26,995 bases of DNA from CAYMRB01 sp964392615 (GTDB taxonomy: Bacteria > Planctomycetota > UBA8108). Position numbers and translations under genes: made by a program. The notes under the pieces were generated by a model, which had not been told where the DNA came from, did no database searches, and was given only the letters and a program-made list of their open reading frames with translations. Of this stretch, positions 16,510 to 25,733 are shown piece by piece (the first letter of the stretch is position 1; each line of letters starts with the position of its first letter). The stretch lies in contig CAYMRB010000084.1 in assembly GCA_964392615.1 (NCBI GenBank), positions 1 to 26,995 on the forward strand, written 5' to 3'.

Positions 16510-18279
16510 ATGCCGACCATGACTCTCCGCGCACTGCTTCTATCCGTAGTCGCTCTGCTTCCGCTTGCACGATCCGTCGGCGCTGCCGACTCTCCGCAGC
16601 CGCGTCCGAACGTCGTCATCGTCATGACCGACGACCAGGGCTACGGCGACCTCGGCGTTACCGGCAACCCCGTGCTCGACACGCCGCACACGGATCGCTT
16701 CGCCCGCGAGAGCGCGTCGTTGCGACGCTTCTACGTCAGCCCGGTCTGCACGCCGACGCGCGCATCCCTGATGACGGGCCGCTACAACTACAGGACGAGG
16801 GCGATCGACACGTGGGTCGGTCGCGCGATGATGGAGCCCGAAGAGGTCACGCTCGCCGAGATCCTCCGCGACGCCGGGTATCGCACCGGCATCTTCGGCA
16901 AGTGGCATCTCGGTGACTGCTATCCGATGCGTCCGAACGACCAGGGCTTCGACGAGGCGCTCGTCCACCGTGGCGGTGGCCTCGCACAGCCTTCGGAGCC
17001 GATCGAGAACACGCGGCGCTACACCGACGCGATTCTGTTTCGCAACGGCGTGTCGGTACAGACGAAGGGTTACTGCACGGACGTGTACTTCGACGCCGCG
17101 CACGACTTCATCCGCGAGACGCGCGCAGCCGGGAAGCCGTTCTTCGTCTACCTTCCGACGAATGCGCCGCACGACCCGTTTCACGATGTGCCCAAGGCGC
17201 TCTATCAGAAGTACCGCCAGCGCGACTTGACGAAGGTCATCGGCAAGCAGGCGCGCTACGGGGACCAGGTCGCCCGGATCTTCGCGATGGTCGAGAACAT
17301 CGACCAGAACATGGGACGCCTGCTCGGCACGCTGGACGAGCTCGACGTCGCTCGCGACACGATCGTCGTCTACTTGCACGATAACGGTCCGCATCTCGCG
17401 CGCTTCGTCGGCGACATGCGCGGCACGAAGGCGCAGGTGTACGAGGGCGGCATCCGGTCGCCGCTCTTCGTACGCTGGCCGGGGCGGCTGCCCGCGGGGA
17501 CGGCGCTCGACGAGATCGGTGCGCATATCGACATCCTGCCGACGCTGCTCGACGCAGTGGGCGTCGCGGCTCCGAAAGGCGTGCGACTCGACGGACGCAG
17601 TCTGCTGCCGCTGTTGAGACGTGGCCGGGTCGACTGGGCCCAGCGGACGATCTTCATCCAGTCGCACCGCGGCGACGCGCCGGTGCGCTACCACCACTTC
17701 GCAGCGTGCGGGCCACGCTATAAGCTCGTCCGGTCGACAGGGTTCGGCCGCGAGCAGGCGCCCGCGGGCGTGCCGTTCGAGCTCTACGATCTGACGGAGG
17801 ATCCGCGTGAACAGCACGACATCGCTGGCGACCACCCGGAGATCGTCACACGCATGAAGGCCGCGTATGACCGCTGGTTCGACGACGTCTCCGCGACGCG
17901 GCCGGACAATTACTCGCGGCCGCGCATCGTGGTCGGCAACGACCGCGAAACCACGACGGCGCTGACGCACCAGGACTGGCGTCGACTCGGCGGTCGAGGC
18001 TGGGGCAGCTCCGGTGAGTGGCTTCTGACGTTCCAGGGCGATCATGCTTACGACGTGCGCGTGCTGACGTTGCAAGAGATTCGCGACGCCCGCGTCGAGC
18101 TCCGCGTCGGTTCGCTTCGACGTGAGGTCGATGCTGCGACGCCGACCCGATCCGTCGACATCCGGAACGTCCGCATACCGGCCGGCGATGCGAGCCTGCG
18201 CGTGCGAGTGACGGCCCGCGAGAAGGGGGGCGGGCAGAGGATTCTCCCGCCGCACCATGTGATCGTGACGCGTCGGTGA
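16510..18279 (+). CDS. Secreted sulfatase (formylglycine-dependent, arylsulfatase-like)
   Basis: A 589-residue family S1 sulfatase. The ATG at 16510 follows GAGG (16497-16500) and gives a signal peptide (MPTMTLRALLLSVVALLPLA, then RSVGAAD). The metal-binding motif MTDDQGYGD has D41/D42. The catalytic signature CTPTRASLMTGR has C80, the residue converted to formylglycine by a separate enzyme not seen here. Other expected elements are GKWHLGD, a LHDNGPH metal site and YEGGIRSPLFVRWPG. The last 110 residues after the catalytic domain form a beta-rich tail with no motif I recognise. Such enzymes remove sulfate from glycans and are strongly expanded in Planctomycetota. The galactokinase-like gene starts 21 nt downstream, so the pair is probably one unit. 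Confidence 0.95.
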   Translation: MPTMTLRALLLSVVALLPLARSVGAADSPQPRPNVVIVMTDDQGYGDLGVTGNPVLDTPHTDRFARESASLRRFYVSPVCTPTRASLMTGRYNYRTRAIDTWVGRAMMEPEEVTLAEILRDAGYRTGIFGKWHLGDCYPMRPNDQGFDEALVHRGGGLAQPSEPIENTRRYTDAILFRNGVSVQTKGYCTDVYFDAAHDFIRETRAAGKPFFVYLPTNAPHDPFHDVPKALYQKYRQRDLTKVIGKQARYGDQVARIFAMVENIDQNMGRLLGTLDELDVARDTIVVYLHDNGPHLARFVGDMRGTKAQVYEGGIRSPLFVRWPGRLPAGTALDEIGAHIDILPTLLDAVGVAAPKGVRLDGRSLLPLLRRGRVDWAQRTIFIQSHRGDAPVRYHHFAACGPRYKLVRSTGFGREQAPAGVPFELYDLTEDPREQHDIAGDHPEIVTRMKAAYDRWFDDVSATRPDNYSRPRIVVGNDRETTTALTHQDWRRLGGRGWGSSGEWLLTFQGDHAYDVRVLTLQEIRDARVELRVGSLRREVDAATPTRSVDIRNVRIPAGDASLRVRVTAREKGGGQRILPPHHVIVTRR

Positions 18280-18300
18280 TCAGCAGGAAGGAGCGTAGGC

Positions 18301-19464
18301 TTGACTCCGTCGCACCGCAGGGAACAGATGCTCGCCGCGTTCCGGTCACGCTACGACCGCGAGCCCGACCTCTGGGTCCGCGCGCCGGGGCGCGTCGACC
18401 TGATGGGAAGCCACACGGACTACAACGAAGGCTCCGTCGTCACGCTGCCGATCGATCGCGACACGTGGATCGCGGCGGCGCCACGGGCGGATGATCGCGT
18501 GCACGTCGAGTCGCTCAACCTGGACGGCGCCTGCGAGTTCGCGACGACGGACGTGCTGCGCAAGCGATCGACGAGCTGGGGCATCTACGTGCAGGGCGTT
18601 GCGCACCTCTTGCGCGAGGCGGGCTTCGCGATTGCCGGCTGCGATGCGCTCGTCCACGGCACGGTGCCGGTTGGCAGCGGGCTGAGCTCGTCGGCGTCGC
18701 TCGAGTCCGCCATCGCGGTGCTGTTTCGCGAGCTCGCCGGCTTCCGGATCGAACCGCTGACGATGGCACTGCTCTGCCAGCGCGCGGAGAACGAGATCGT
18801 CGGCATGAGCTGCGGCATCCTCGATCAGTACAGCTCGATCCTCGGCGAGAAGGGCGCGGCGCTCGTGCTCGACTGCCGCCACCTGAGGCACGAACAGGCG
18901 GCGTTTCCTGCCGATCTGCGCGTCGTGATTTGCAACACCTGCGCGCCGCGGCAGCTCACCGGATCGGAGTACGGCGAACGCCGCGCAGCCTGTGAGGAAG
19001 GCGCGCGAACGCTCGGCGTGTCGGCGCTGCGCGACGTGAGCGTCGACGAGTTCGCACGGGGCGAGGGCGACCTTCCCGACGTCGTCGCGCGGCGGTGTCG
19101 CTTCATCGTCGAGGAGAACGCCCGGGTCGGCGCGCTCGCGGCGGCGTTGTCGGTCGGTGATCGGGATGCGATCGACTCTCTGACACGCCGGTCGTTCGAA
19201 GGCGCGCGCGATCTGTTCGAGATCACGGTGTCCGAGATGGAGGCGATGATCGACGCGATGCGCCGTGCGCCGGGCGTTGTCGGCGCACGGCAGGCGGGCG
19301 CGGGCTTCGGCGGATGCATGGTCGCGTTCGTCGAGGCCGACGCGATCGACGCGTTCGGCGCGGCGGTGACGACGGCGTATCGCGAGGCGACGGGTATCGC
19401 GGCCGAGGTCTACTCTGTCGAGGCGGCCGACGGCGCCGGAGTCATGTCCCTGCCTACTTGGTGA
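18301..19464 (+). CDS. galK: Galactokinase-family GHMP sugar kinase
   Basis: A 387-residue GHMP kinase matching galactokinase in length and motif order. It starts at TTG 18301, with AAGGAG 7 nt upstream. Motif 1 is APGRVDLMGSHTDYNEG (R31, H38, D40), the ATP loop is VPVGSGLSSSAS, the catalytic-base aspartate is D175 in CGILDQY, Y224 sits in GSEYGERR, and motif 3 is AGAGFGGCMVAF. One residue is unusual: galactokinases have GEHTDY, where Glu contacts the sugar O6, but here it is Ser37. The substrate may therefore be galactose or a related sugar. It lies directly behind the sulfatase, and its end overlaps the convergent gene by 11 nt. Confidence 0.85.
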   Translation: MTPSHRREQMLAAFRSRYDREPDLWVRAPGRVDLMGSHTDYNEGSVVTLPIDRDTWIAAAPRADDRVHVESLNLDGACEFATTDVLRKRSTSWGIYVQGVAHLLREAGFAIAGCDALVHGTVPVGSGLSSSASLESAIAVLFRELAGFRIEPLTMALLCQRAENEIVGMSCGILDQYSSILGEKGAALVLDCRHLRHEQAAFPADLRVVICNTCAPRQLTGSEYGERRAACEEGARTLGVSALRDVSVDEFARGEGDLPDVVARRCRFIVEENARVGALAAALSVGDRDAIDSLTRRSFEGARDLFEITVSEMEAMIDAMRRAPGVVGARQAGAGFGGCMVAFVEADAIDAFGAAVTTAYREATGIAAEVYSVEAADGAGVMSLPTW

Positions 19465-20827
19465 CGATCGCGTCGAGCCACACCGCGTGGCAGTTGGCCG
19501 TGGAGCGCGCGGAAGCGCGGAGCTCGAGCACCTTGACGCCCTTGACGCTGATGTCGCAGAGCTGTGCGGCGTGCGGGCGCGTGATCGGCTTCGACCTCCA
19601 CAGCGTCTTGCCGTCCCCGCGGACCTCGAATGTGAGCTTCGATCTGAATTCGTGACCCGTATCGTTCAGCGCCGCAAAGCCGTGGAATCGCTTGTAGATC
19701 CCGTCGAGTCGGAAGCTGGCCTTCGCGTCCTTGCGGGGCAGCGGGTGGAGCTTCATGCCGCGACGAGAGACGATCCGATTCACCTCGACGCCCCACGTCC
19801 GGATGCCGGCGAGCGCTCTCGCGTTGAACCAGCCCAGTTCCGCCAGGTATCGGCGTGGGAGATCCTCTAGGCGCTTGACGATCTCGACCCTCTCCAGGCC
19901 ACCCACGCTGCCGATGCCGCCCGCGTACCACGCGGAAGCGCGGTCTCGAAAGCGATCGCGCTCACTACCCTTCACCGTGTCGCTGGCGTTCCACCAGAGG
20001 TTCCCGAGCTCGATGCGACGGGGCGGCTCCTTCGGCTGCTCGAGATCGAGCCGGGCCGCCGCGCGGATCTCCTTCGTCGCACCCTTGGCGAGGAGGGGCA
20101 GCGCCTCGGTCCAATTGTCAGCGACGACACCGAGGTACTTGCCGACGATCTCGTTCGCCTCCCGATCGTCGGGCGACCCGGCCAGCGTCGCCGCCGCAGC
20201 CTCGACGCATTTCGCCGACCTCCGTACCGCCTTGAGCTGGTCCTTCAGGGCGTCTACCTGATGGCTCAGCCAATCGCACGTCAGACGCTTCTGCGCGGAG
20301 CCGACCAGCCCGACCACATCCTCGGCCTTCTCGAAGTCGTACCGGTCGAGGGCGTCGCGCGACAGGAGCACGCACAACCGCACGAATCGCGTCACGACCT
20401 TCTTGCGTCGCTGGGCCGGAGCCAGCTTGGTGAGCGAGCGGGCCTTGAGGTCGAGTATGTCGACGCGGTAGTGCTCCGCGATCGCGTTGATCGCCTCGAA
20501 CGACCAGAGGAGATCGTCGGCTTTCTCGGCCAGATCGTGCGCTTCGCGGAGCAGCACGTCACGCGTGACCGGGTCCCGGGTCGTCTTGCCGGTCTCGATC
20601 AGCTTGCGGGCGAGCCGCTGGCGCGATGCATCGTCTCGGCGCGCGAAGTCGGCGGCGAACGCCTTGCGGACGCGTTCGGTCGCCTCCTTCTGCGCGATCT
20701 CGGTCGGCACCGGATCCTTGTCCGTGGCCGACGCGGCGACGGACGTCGCCACGAGGACGAACGCACAACACGATCGGCAGAGCAGTCGCGACATCATCGG
20801 AAGAGGCTCTCGATTGCGTGACAGCAT
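19454..20827 (-). CDS. Exported protein with C-terminal NPCBM domain
   Basis: A 457-residue protein. The N-terminus holds a signal peptide (MMSRLLCRSCCAFVLVATSV, then AASA). The MM at 20797 and 20794 are alternative starts, since the ATG at 20827 has no clear Shine-Dalgarno. Residues of about 30-310 are helical and charged, with no catalytic motif I know. Residues of about 335-455 match an NPCBM-type module: SRRGMKLHPLP, FRLDGIYKRFHGFAALND, a strand with VRGDGKTLWRSKPI, and LELRASA. NPCBM modules are linked to carbohydrate binding and are widespread in planctomycete surface proteins. It starts 63 nt after the stop of the glycosidase-like gene on the same strand, so they are likely cotranscribed. 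The function is unknown. Confidence 0.8.
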   Translation of the reverse strand: MLSRNREPLPMMSRLLCRSCCAFVLVATSVAASATDKDPVPTEIAQKEATERVRKAFAADFARRDDASRQRLARKLIETGKTTRDPVTRDVLLREAHDLAEKADDLLWSFEAINAIAEHYRVDILDLKARSLTKLAPAQRRKKVVTRFVRLCVLLSRDALDRYDFEKAEDVVGLVGSAQKRLTCDWLSHQVDALKDQLKAVRRSAKCVEAAAATLAGSPDDREANEIVGKYLGVVADNWTEALPLLAKGATKEIRAAARLDLEQPKEPPRRIELGNLWWNASDTVKGSERDRFRDRASAWYAGGIGSVGGLERVEIVKRLEDLPRRYLAELGWFNARALAGIRTWGVEVNRIVSRRGMKLHPLPRKDAKASFRLDGIYKRFHGFAALNDTGHEFRSKLTFEVRGDGKTLWRSKPITRPHAAQLCDISVKGVKVLELRASARSTANCHAVWLDAIVTK

Positions 20828-20890
20828 GACAGCGACGCGGGAAGGGCCCCACCGATCCTACCCGTCCCGCGTCGACTGACAAAGCGCGCG

Positions 20891-23824
20891 TCAGAACACG
20901 CGCACCTCGACCAGGTGCACGCCTCTGTTGAGGCTGTGGTAGAGCATCCTGACGCGAACGTAGCGCGCGGTGCGCGGCGCGAAGCGATGGTCATCTCCGT
21001 CGCGCGTCGCGGGTCGGTCGTTGCCGCTCTGGTCGGCGACCGTGCGCCAGGCCTCGCCGTCCTCGGAAACCTCGACGACATACCGGTAGCAGCGACCGCC
21101 GCCGCGGTACGGAAACACGTGGACGCGGCGAATCTCCGTCGGCTTCTCGAGGTCGATCTGCAACCACGCCGGATACGGATCGGTCTGCCAGCTCGACGCC
21201 AGGTCGGCCGCGTCGCCGTCGACGGCGAGCTCGGGAGGATACTCGGGAAGCGACGCCGACGCGGTCACGCGAGCGTTCACCGCGATGCCCTGAACCGCCG
21301 GGTCGACGCGCACGGGAGTCCGCGCACCCGACGTGAGCGGCGGCGCCTCGATCGACACGACTCGACCGCCGGCGGCGACGTGCTTCGCGAAGCGCCGGCG
21401 GTACTCGTGCTGGTAGGCCGCGAGCACCGTGTCGAAGCCGAGCCGCGCCGGCGGATGCGCCTTCTCTTCGTTCGTCAGGGAGCCCTTCGGAGGCTCGGGG
21501 TGCTCGCTCTGCTTCCCCGGCCAGAACCCCGCCTCGCGCCGATGTCGCAACAGCAGGTCCTGAAGCGTCCGATCGTGTACCCCCGCACGCGATCGCCAGG
21601 TCAACGTCAGGCGTGTCGCGTCGGGGCTCAGCCGAAGGGTGTCACCATCGCGTCTCGCGCGCACCGCGTTCGACTCGAATCCCCGCAGGTTGACGAAGTA
21701 CGGCACGCGTACGACGAGGTCGCGCGGCGGCGTGTGGAATCGATTGGCAAACGCGACGGTCGCACCGTCGTCGGTGAACCTCATCGTCGCGTGGACCGGG
21801 CCGAACTCGGTCGCCGCGTCGCGAATGACGATCTTCCTTCCCGGCTCGGCCCATGCCGGAGAGATGGCGCTGAACAGCAGCAGATCGCGTTCGCTTGCAT
21901 CGAGACCGGCGCGGCCGCCGTGAGCCAGCACGAGCAGGTTGCGGATCAGGAGGGTGATTTTCGCGGCCGCCCACGCGTGTGGCGGTGGAATCGCGCCGCC
22001 GTCGGTGTCGCGGTGCTGCCACGGGCGGATCATGTTCTCGTAGCCCTCGTGGGTCGGTCCGCAGTGCAGCAGGATGTGATAGAGGTCGATCAACGCCTCC
22101 TTCTGCTCGCCGCGCAGGATGTGCTGATTCGTGACGTTCGTCGTCAGGTACTGGTGCAGGTGCATGCCGTTGCGATAGGTCATGATGCCTTCGCGATACT
22201 TCAGGCGATGCATCCGCTCGAGCGTGGCCGCGATTCGCGGGTCGTGCGGCGCGAGCACCTCGGTCGGATAGGCGAGCACGAGATTCTCCCAGTCCTGGTC
22301 GGTTTGGTACTCGCGAAAGCCGGCTCGCGACGCGGGACCGGTGATGAAGTCGTACAGGCCGGTCGGAACGTAGCCGTCGTCGCCACACGTCGCACGAATC
22401 GCCTTGAGGACGTCGGTCTCGTACTCGTCGTGGATCCGCGTCCACTCGGCGACGTCGCCGTCGCTGTCCAGCGCTCGGGCGAGGCGGATCGCCGAGCGCA
22501 GCCCGAGCAGCGACCACAGATTGTGGCTCGTGTAGCGGCCCTTGATCATCTCCGCGTCGTACGGCCATGCGGGTGGCATCAGGCCGTGCGCGTCGCTCTT
22601 GCGCGCGTCGTCGACCCAGCGCACCGCCCTCTCGAGCCGCGGGTAGATCTCGCGCGCCAGCTTCCAATCGCGCTGCATCAGGCAGTGGTGCGCGAGCGAG
22701 TGGATCATGTGTCCGTGGCTCGACCACAAGCGCTTGCCGTGCGATAGCGACGTATCGCAGAACAGGCCGTCGTCCATCTGACGATCGAAGATCTCGCCGA
22801 GGTTCTCGCGCGAGAACTCCGGTTGGCCCATCGCGTCGTAGGCCATGCGCATGTCGATGTAGTCGATCAGGAAGAAGTTCGCGTACGGCAGGCCGCTGGT
22901 CTGGAAGCGCTTGCCGCCGCGCTCGCGCGTCGCGAGCATCAGGTGGACCAGCGAGGCGCGCAGCGCTTCGTTGACGCGCGGCTCCGGGATCTCGAACTGC
23001 GATCCGGACGCGAAGAGATCCCGCCAGTAGCGCTCGACGGCGGCGCGGTATCGCCCGTAGTCCGCCGAGCGGATCTTGCGCACCAGCTCAGCGTCGTTCG
23101 TCGGCACCGGCACGCGTGGCATCTTGAACACGGCGGAGAACTCCTCGCCGGGCTCGAGCTGGCGGCGATAGCGCACGAGGCAGGTCGCCGTCTGCGCGCT
23201 CACGCCGTACTTCTGTCCGACGAACGGCGCGTCGTAGGCGACGCCTGGTACCGTCTCGCGCTGCGCTCCCGCCGAGAACGCGTAGATCAATCGGCTATCG
23301 CGAACCACCGCGTCATCCGTCATCTCGTACCGCCGGGCAGCCCGGGCCTTGCCGTAGCGGTGATCGACGCCGCTGCGCCGTGTCGCGGCAGCGAGCTCGG
23401 CCACGGTCGGTTCGCGCGACGTGTTGCGCATCGAGAGACGGACGAACTGGCACGTGTTCGCCTCGCTCTCGCCATCGAGCACGGCGCTGAACATCTCGAT
23501 GTCGTAGACGACTCGACCGTCCGCCCAGGCGTATCGAATGATCGGGATCCAGCCCTCGAGGAACTGCTTCTGTCGCGCCAGGATCGGCCGGAGCGGAGTG
23601 CCTGTGAAGAAGCACAGCTCGGCGCTGCGCGTGTACAGAGCGCCGTCGAACGTGACCTGCGTGACGTCCGGCATGTAGGGCACGCCGAGCACGGTCGTCG
23701 ACTTCGACATATAGCACCAGGGACGAGCGGGATCGTCGATCGACGGATCGACCATGAGCTCGTCGGCAGCGACCGGCGCGGCGCCCAACGCCACGAGCAG
23801 CAGAGCGGACCTCAACGTGTGCAT
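20891..23824 (-). CDS. Exported six-hairpin glycosidase-like protein with C-terminal F5/8 type C (discoidin) domain
   Basis: A 977-residue protein. The ATG at 23824 follows GAGGA by about 8 nt and begins a signal peptide (MHTLRSALLLVALGAAPVAA). A beta-rich domain (about 25-270) precedes a long alpha/alpha-toroid-like region (about 290-700), with repeated helix pairs and conserved acidic or aromatic stretches such as IDYIDMRMAYDAMG, YDAEMIKGRYTSHNLW and THEGYENMIRPWQHRDTDG. This layout is that of six-hairpin glycosidases. I cannot assign a GH family or a catalytic pair with certainty. Residues of about 840-977 form a discoidin domain (AVDGDAAD, WLQIDLEKPTEIRRVHVFPYRG, ARYVRVRM), which often binds glycans. 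It is probably a secreted glycan-degrading enzyme. The promoter carries a tandem 16-bp repeat. Confidence 0.75.
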   Translation of the reverse strand: MHTLRSALLLVALGAAPVAADELMVDPSIDDPARPWCYMSKSTTVLGVPYMPDVTQVTFDGALYTRSAELCFFTGTPLRPILARQKQFLEGWIPIIRYAWADGRVVYDIEMFSAVLDGESEANTCQFVRLSMRNTSREPTVAELAAATRRSGVDHRYGKARAARRYEMTDDAVVRDSRLIYAFSAGAQRETVPGVAYDAPFVGQKYGVSAQTATCLVRYRRQLEPGEEFSAVFKMPRVPVPTNDAELVRKIRSADYGRYRAAVERYWRDLFASGSQFEIPEPRVNEALRASLVHLMLATRERGGKRFQTSGLPYANFFLIDYIDMRMAYDAMGQPEFSRENLGEIFDRQMDDGLFCDTSLSHGKRLWSSHGHMIHSLAHHCLMQRDWKLAREIYPRLERAVRWVDDARKSDAHGLMPPAWPYDAEMIKGRYTSHNLWSLLGLRSAIRLARALDSDGDVAEWTRIHDEYETDVLKAIRATCGDDGYVPTGLYDFITGPASRAGFREYQTDQDWENLVLAYPTEVLAPHDPRIAATLERMHRLKYREGIMTYRNGMHLHQYLTTNVTNQHILRGEQKEALIDLYHILLHCGPTHEGYENMIRPWQHRDTDGGAIPPPHAWAAAKITLLIRNLLVLAHGGRAGLDASERDLLLFSAISPAWAEPGRKIVIRDAATEFGPVHATMRFTDDGATVAFANRFHTPPRDLVVRVPYFVNLRGFESNAVRARRDGDTLRLSPDATRLTLTWRSRAGVHDRTLQDLLLRHRREAGFWPGKQSEHPEPPKGSLTNEEKAHPPARLGFDTVLAAYQHEYRRRFAKHVAAGGRVVSIEAPPLTSGARTPVRVDPAVQGIAVNARVTASASLPEYPPELAVDGDAADLASSWQTDPYPAWLQIDLEKPTEIRRVHVFPYRGGGRCYRYVVEVSEDGEAWRTVADQSGNDRPATRDGDDHRFAPRTARYVRVRMLYHSLNRGVHLVEVRVF

Positions 23825-23847
23825 GACTTCATCCTCGCATTGCGTAC

Positions 23848-23853
23848 AGCATA
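23848..23853 (-). promoter_or_regulatory. Candidate extended -10 element for the glycosidase-like gene
   Basis: The minus strand reads TGTTATGCT, an extended -10 (TGn plus TATGCT, 4 of 6), ending 23 nt before the ATG at 23824. The expected -35 position is not TTGACA-like but is occupied by one copy of the 16-bp direct repeat, which suggests an activator- or repressor-controlled promoter. Confidence 0.35.
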
Positions 23854-23860
23854 ACACGAC

Positions 23861-23916
23861 GCGGGATCGGACCGGATGCCCGTGCAAGGAGTGACAAGCT
23901 GCGGGATCGGACCGGA
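23861..23916. repeat. Tandem 16-bp direct repeat upstream of the glycosidase-like gene
   Basis: GCGGGATCGGACCGGA occurs at 23861-23876 and, identically, at 23901-23916. The copies are 40 bp apart, close to four helical turns, so both would face the same side of the DNA. The repeat contains the odd-centred dyad CGGACCG. The first copy covers the -35 region of the candidate promoter. It fits a pair of regulator-binding sites. Confidence 0.55.
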
Positions 23917-23953
23917 GCTGCGGCGCGAGTGAGGTCAGATGCGCCGACGTCGC

Positions 23954-25555
23954 TCAGGTGCGGCGCGGCAGCGCCGGCACGGGCCACCTGCAGGTTTCCT
24001 CGTCGGAGTCGAAATCGCCGCCGTCGTCGACTCGGTCGTGCCCGACGGCCCACAGCAGGCGTTTCTGTGCCGAGTAGCGCAGCGGCCGGCCATCGAACGG
24101 ATCGATCGGCACGCTGTCGAGCAGGTCTTCGGCGACCAGATCGGCGAGCGCGGCCGGCACGCGACCGTGACGGCGCTCGTAGAGCCGCAGCGCGACGATC
24201 GCACGCGTCGCGCGGGCGTCGGCGAGCAGGTACCGGGACTCGACGTCCAGCATCCGGGAAATCCCTCCGTCGGTCGTCCAGTCGAGACCCGTCTGGCTCA
24301 ACACGAGCAGGCACCCGACCGGATTGTCGACCCGGCGCAACGCGTCGCGAGCGGAGCCGAGTGTCTTCGAGTCGACAGACCGAGGCCTCGTCAAGGGCAA
24401 CGGCCGCAGCGTCGCGGGCCACGCGGCGAGTCGCTCGGCGAGGCGCGGTCGCACGCGGCACGGTTCGTCTCGCCACGGCCGCGGCAGGCGAGCGATCGCC
24501 TCGCGCGCGATTTCACCGGCGAGACGCGCGGTGTCGGCGAGGTCGAACGGTCGCGGGTGGCCGTTCAGCAGGAACGACAGCTGCTGCAGAACGACGATTC
24601 TCTTGGATGCGCGGGGGGCGGCCTTCTTGTCGGAGTCGTCGTCGAGGATCGCCTCTCGTATCGCCCGGAGCGTATCGCCGACCTCGGCCATTTTCTCGGT
24701 CGGAAACATGTGGGTCAGTAGAGCGGCCGCCAGCCCCAACGGCGTGGTGGCGGCCTCCATCGCCGCGACGCTTTCCGCCCAGTGCCGTCCGACCTCGTTT
24801 CGCCAGACGCGCGCGACATCGTCGACGCGAGCCGTTGGAACGTCGATGCTCCGGAGCGCGGCCTCGTCGACATCGGGACACGCCGCGAGCCAGCGCAAGC
24901 TCGCCAGAGCGATCTTCTCGACCGGGGTCGCGATCAACCATCCGAAGAGGCCGACCTCTTCGGAGAGGAGGAACGGTCCGATCGCGAGGAGCTTTCGAAC
25001 CTCGGCGACGGCGGCCGCGGTCTCACCGCGTGCGATGTGTACGCGGATCCGTGCGGCCCTTGCCATGACGGCTTGCCGCACGACGAGAGCCCACGGGGAC
25101 GAGCGTGTCGGCCGCGACGGCCGCGGCAGCTGAAACCGCGGGCGCGCGAGTCCGGCGTCGAAGCGGCGCAACGCGACCGCATCGTGTGCGAGATTGCGCT
25201 CGAGGATCTCGAGCGCCGCGGGGGGCGAAAGCAGACCGTCCTCCGACAACAGGCCCCCGAGGAAGAACGCCTCGACGTCCTCCGGCAACTCGGCGGAACC
25301 GTCGAACACGCCGCGTTCGATGTCGATCGCGTCGCCATCGATCTTCGACCAGACGGCGTACGCATTCTCGCTGTCCGGCACCTTCGTCCAGGGCGGCGGG
25401 CGAACATCGGCAGGCAGCGCGAGGCGCCAGCGCTCGGCGGCCGACGGTGGCGCGGTCTCGTCGTCCATTCCCATCAGGGGAGTGCCGGCGATGCCGGGAA
25501 TCGACACAGCGCCGGCCGCGGCGCTCGCGATACGCAGGAACTGGCGTCGATGCAT
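23954..25555 (-). CDS. Tat-exported protein of unknown function with pseudopilin-like C-terminal motif
   Basis: A 533-residue protein. I chose the ATG at 25555 because it starts a twin-arginine signal, MHRRQFLRIASAAAG, with GGAGAG just upstream; the open frame runs 95 codons further without support. The body (about 60-430) is helical, rich in Ala and Arg, with no motif I recognise. The C-terminal 90 residues read RATRAIVALRLYERRHGRVP, then LADLVAEDLL and VPIDPFDGRPLRYS. This ERRHGR-P-x-x-L-x-D-L pattern followed by DPFDG-x-P is common at the end of exported planctomycete proteins and is reminiscent of type II pseudopilin tails. The partial gene at the right edge has a related motif. The function is unknown. 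Confidence 0.75.
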   Translation of the reverse strand: MHRRQFLRIASAAAGAVSIPGIAGTPLMGMDDETAPPSAAERWRLALPADVRPPPWTKVPDSENAYAVWSKIDGDAIDIERGVFDGSAELPEDVEAFFLGGLLSEDGLLSPPAALEILERNLAHDAVALRRFDAGLARPRFQLPRPSRPTRSSPWALVVRQAVMARAARIRVHIARGETAAAVAEVRKLLAIGPFLLSEEVGLFGWLIATPVEKIALASLRWLAACPDVDEAALRSIDVPTARVDDVARVWRNEVGRHWAESVAAMEAATTPLGLAAALLTHMFPTEKMAEVGDTLRAIREAILDDDSDKKAAPRASKRIVVLQQLSFLLNGHPRPFDLADTARLAGEIAREAIARLPRPWRDEPCRVRPRLAERLAAWPATLRPLPLTRPRSVDSKTLGSARDALRRVDNPVGCLLVLSQTGLDWTTDGGISRMLDVESRYLLADARATRAIVALRLYERRHGRVPAALADLVAEDLLDSVPIDPFDGRPLRYSAQKRLLWAVGHDRVDDGGDFDSDEETCRWPVPALPRRT

Positions 25556-25648
25556 GGCTCTCCGCCCCGGGGCGACAGGACTCGTGCTGGGAACGTCCCC
25601 AGGATATCGCGTCGTGAGGACGGGTTCGACCGCGAAGAGAATAGCGGA

Positions 25649-25672
25649 ACCGTCCGAGCGGTGACCGTCCGA
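25649..25672. repeat. 9-bp direct repeat in the divergent intergenic region
   Basis: ACCGTCCGA occurs at 25649-25657 and 25664-25672, 15 bp apart, between the divergent Tat-exported gene (start 25555) and the lipoprotein gene (start 25734). It could be a regulatory site or chance in GC-rich DNA. The rest of this 178-nt spacer shows nothing else I can support. Confidence 0.25.
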
Positions 25673-25733
25673 TGACATCCGCATCGGAGAATCGATCGAG
25701 ATACGTCGGATTCGCCGCCCACGGAGGTGAGAC

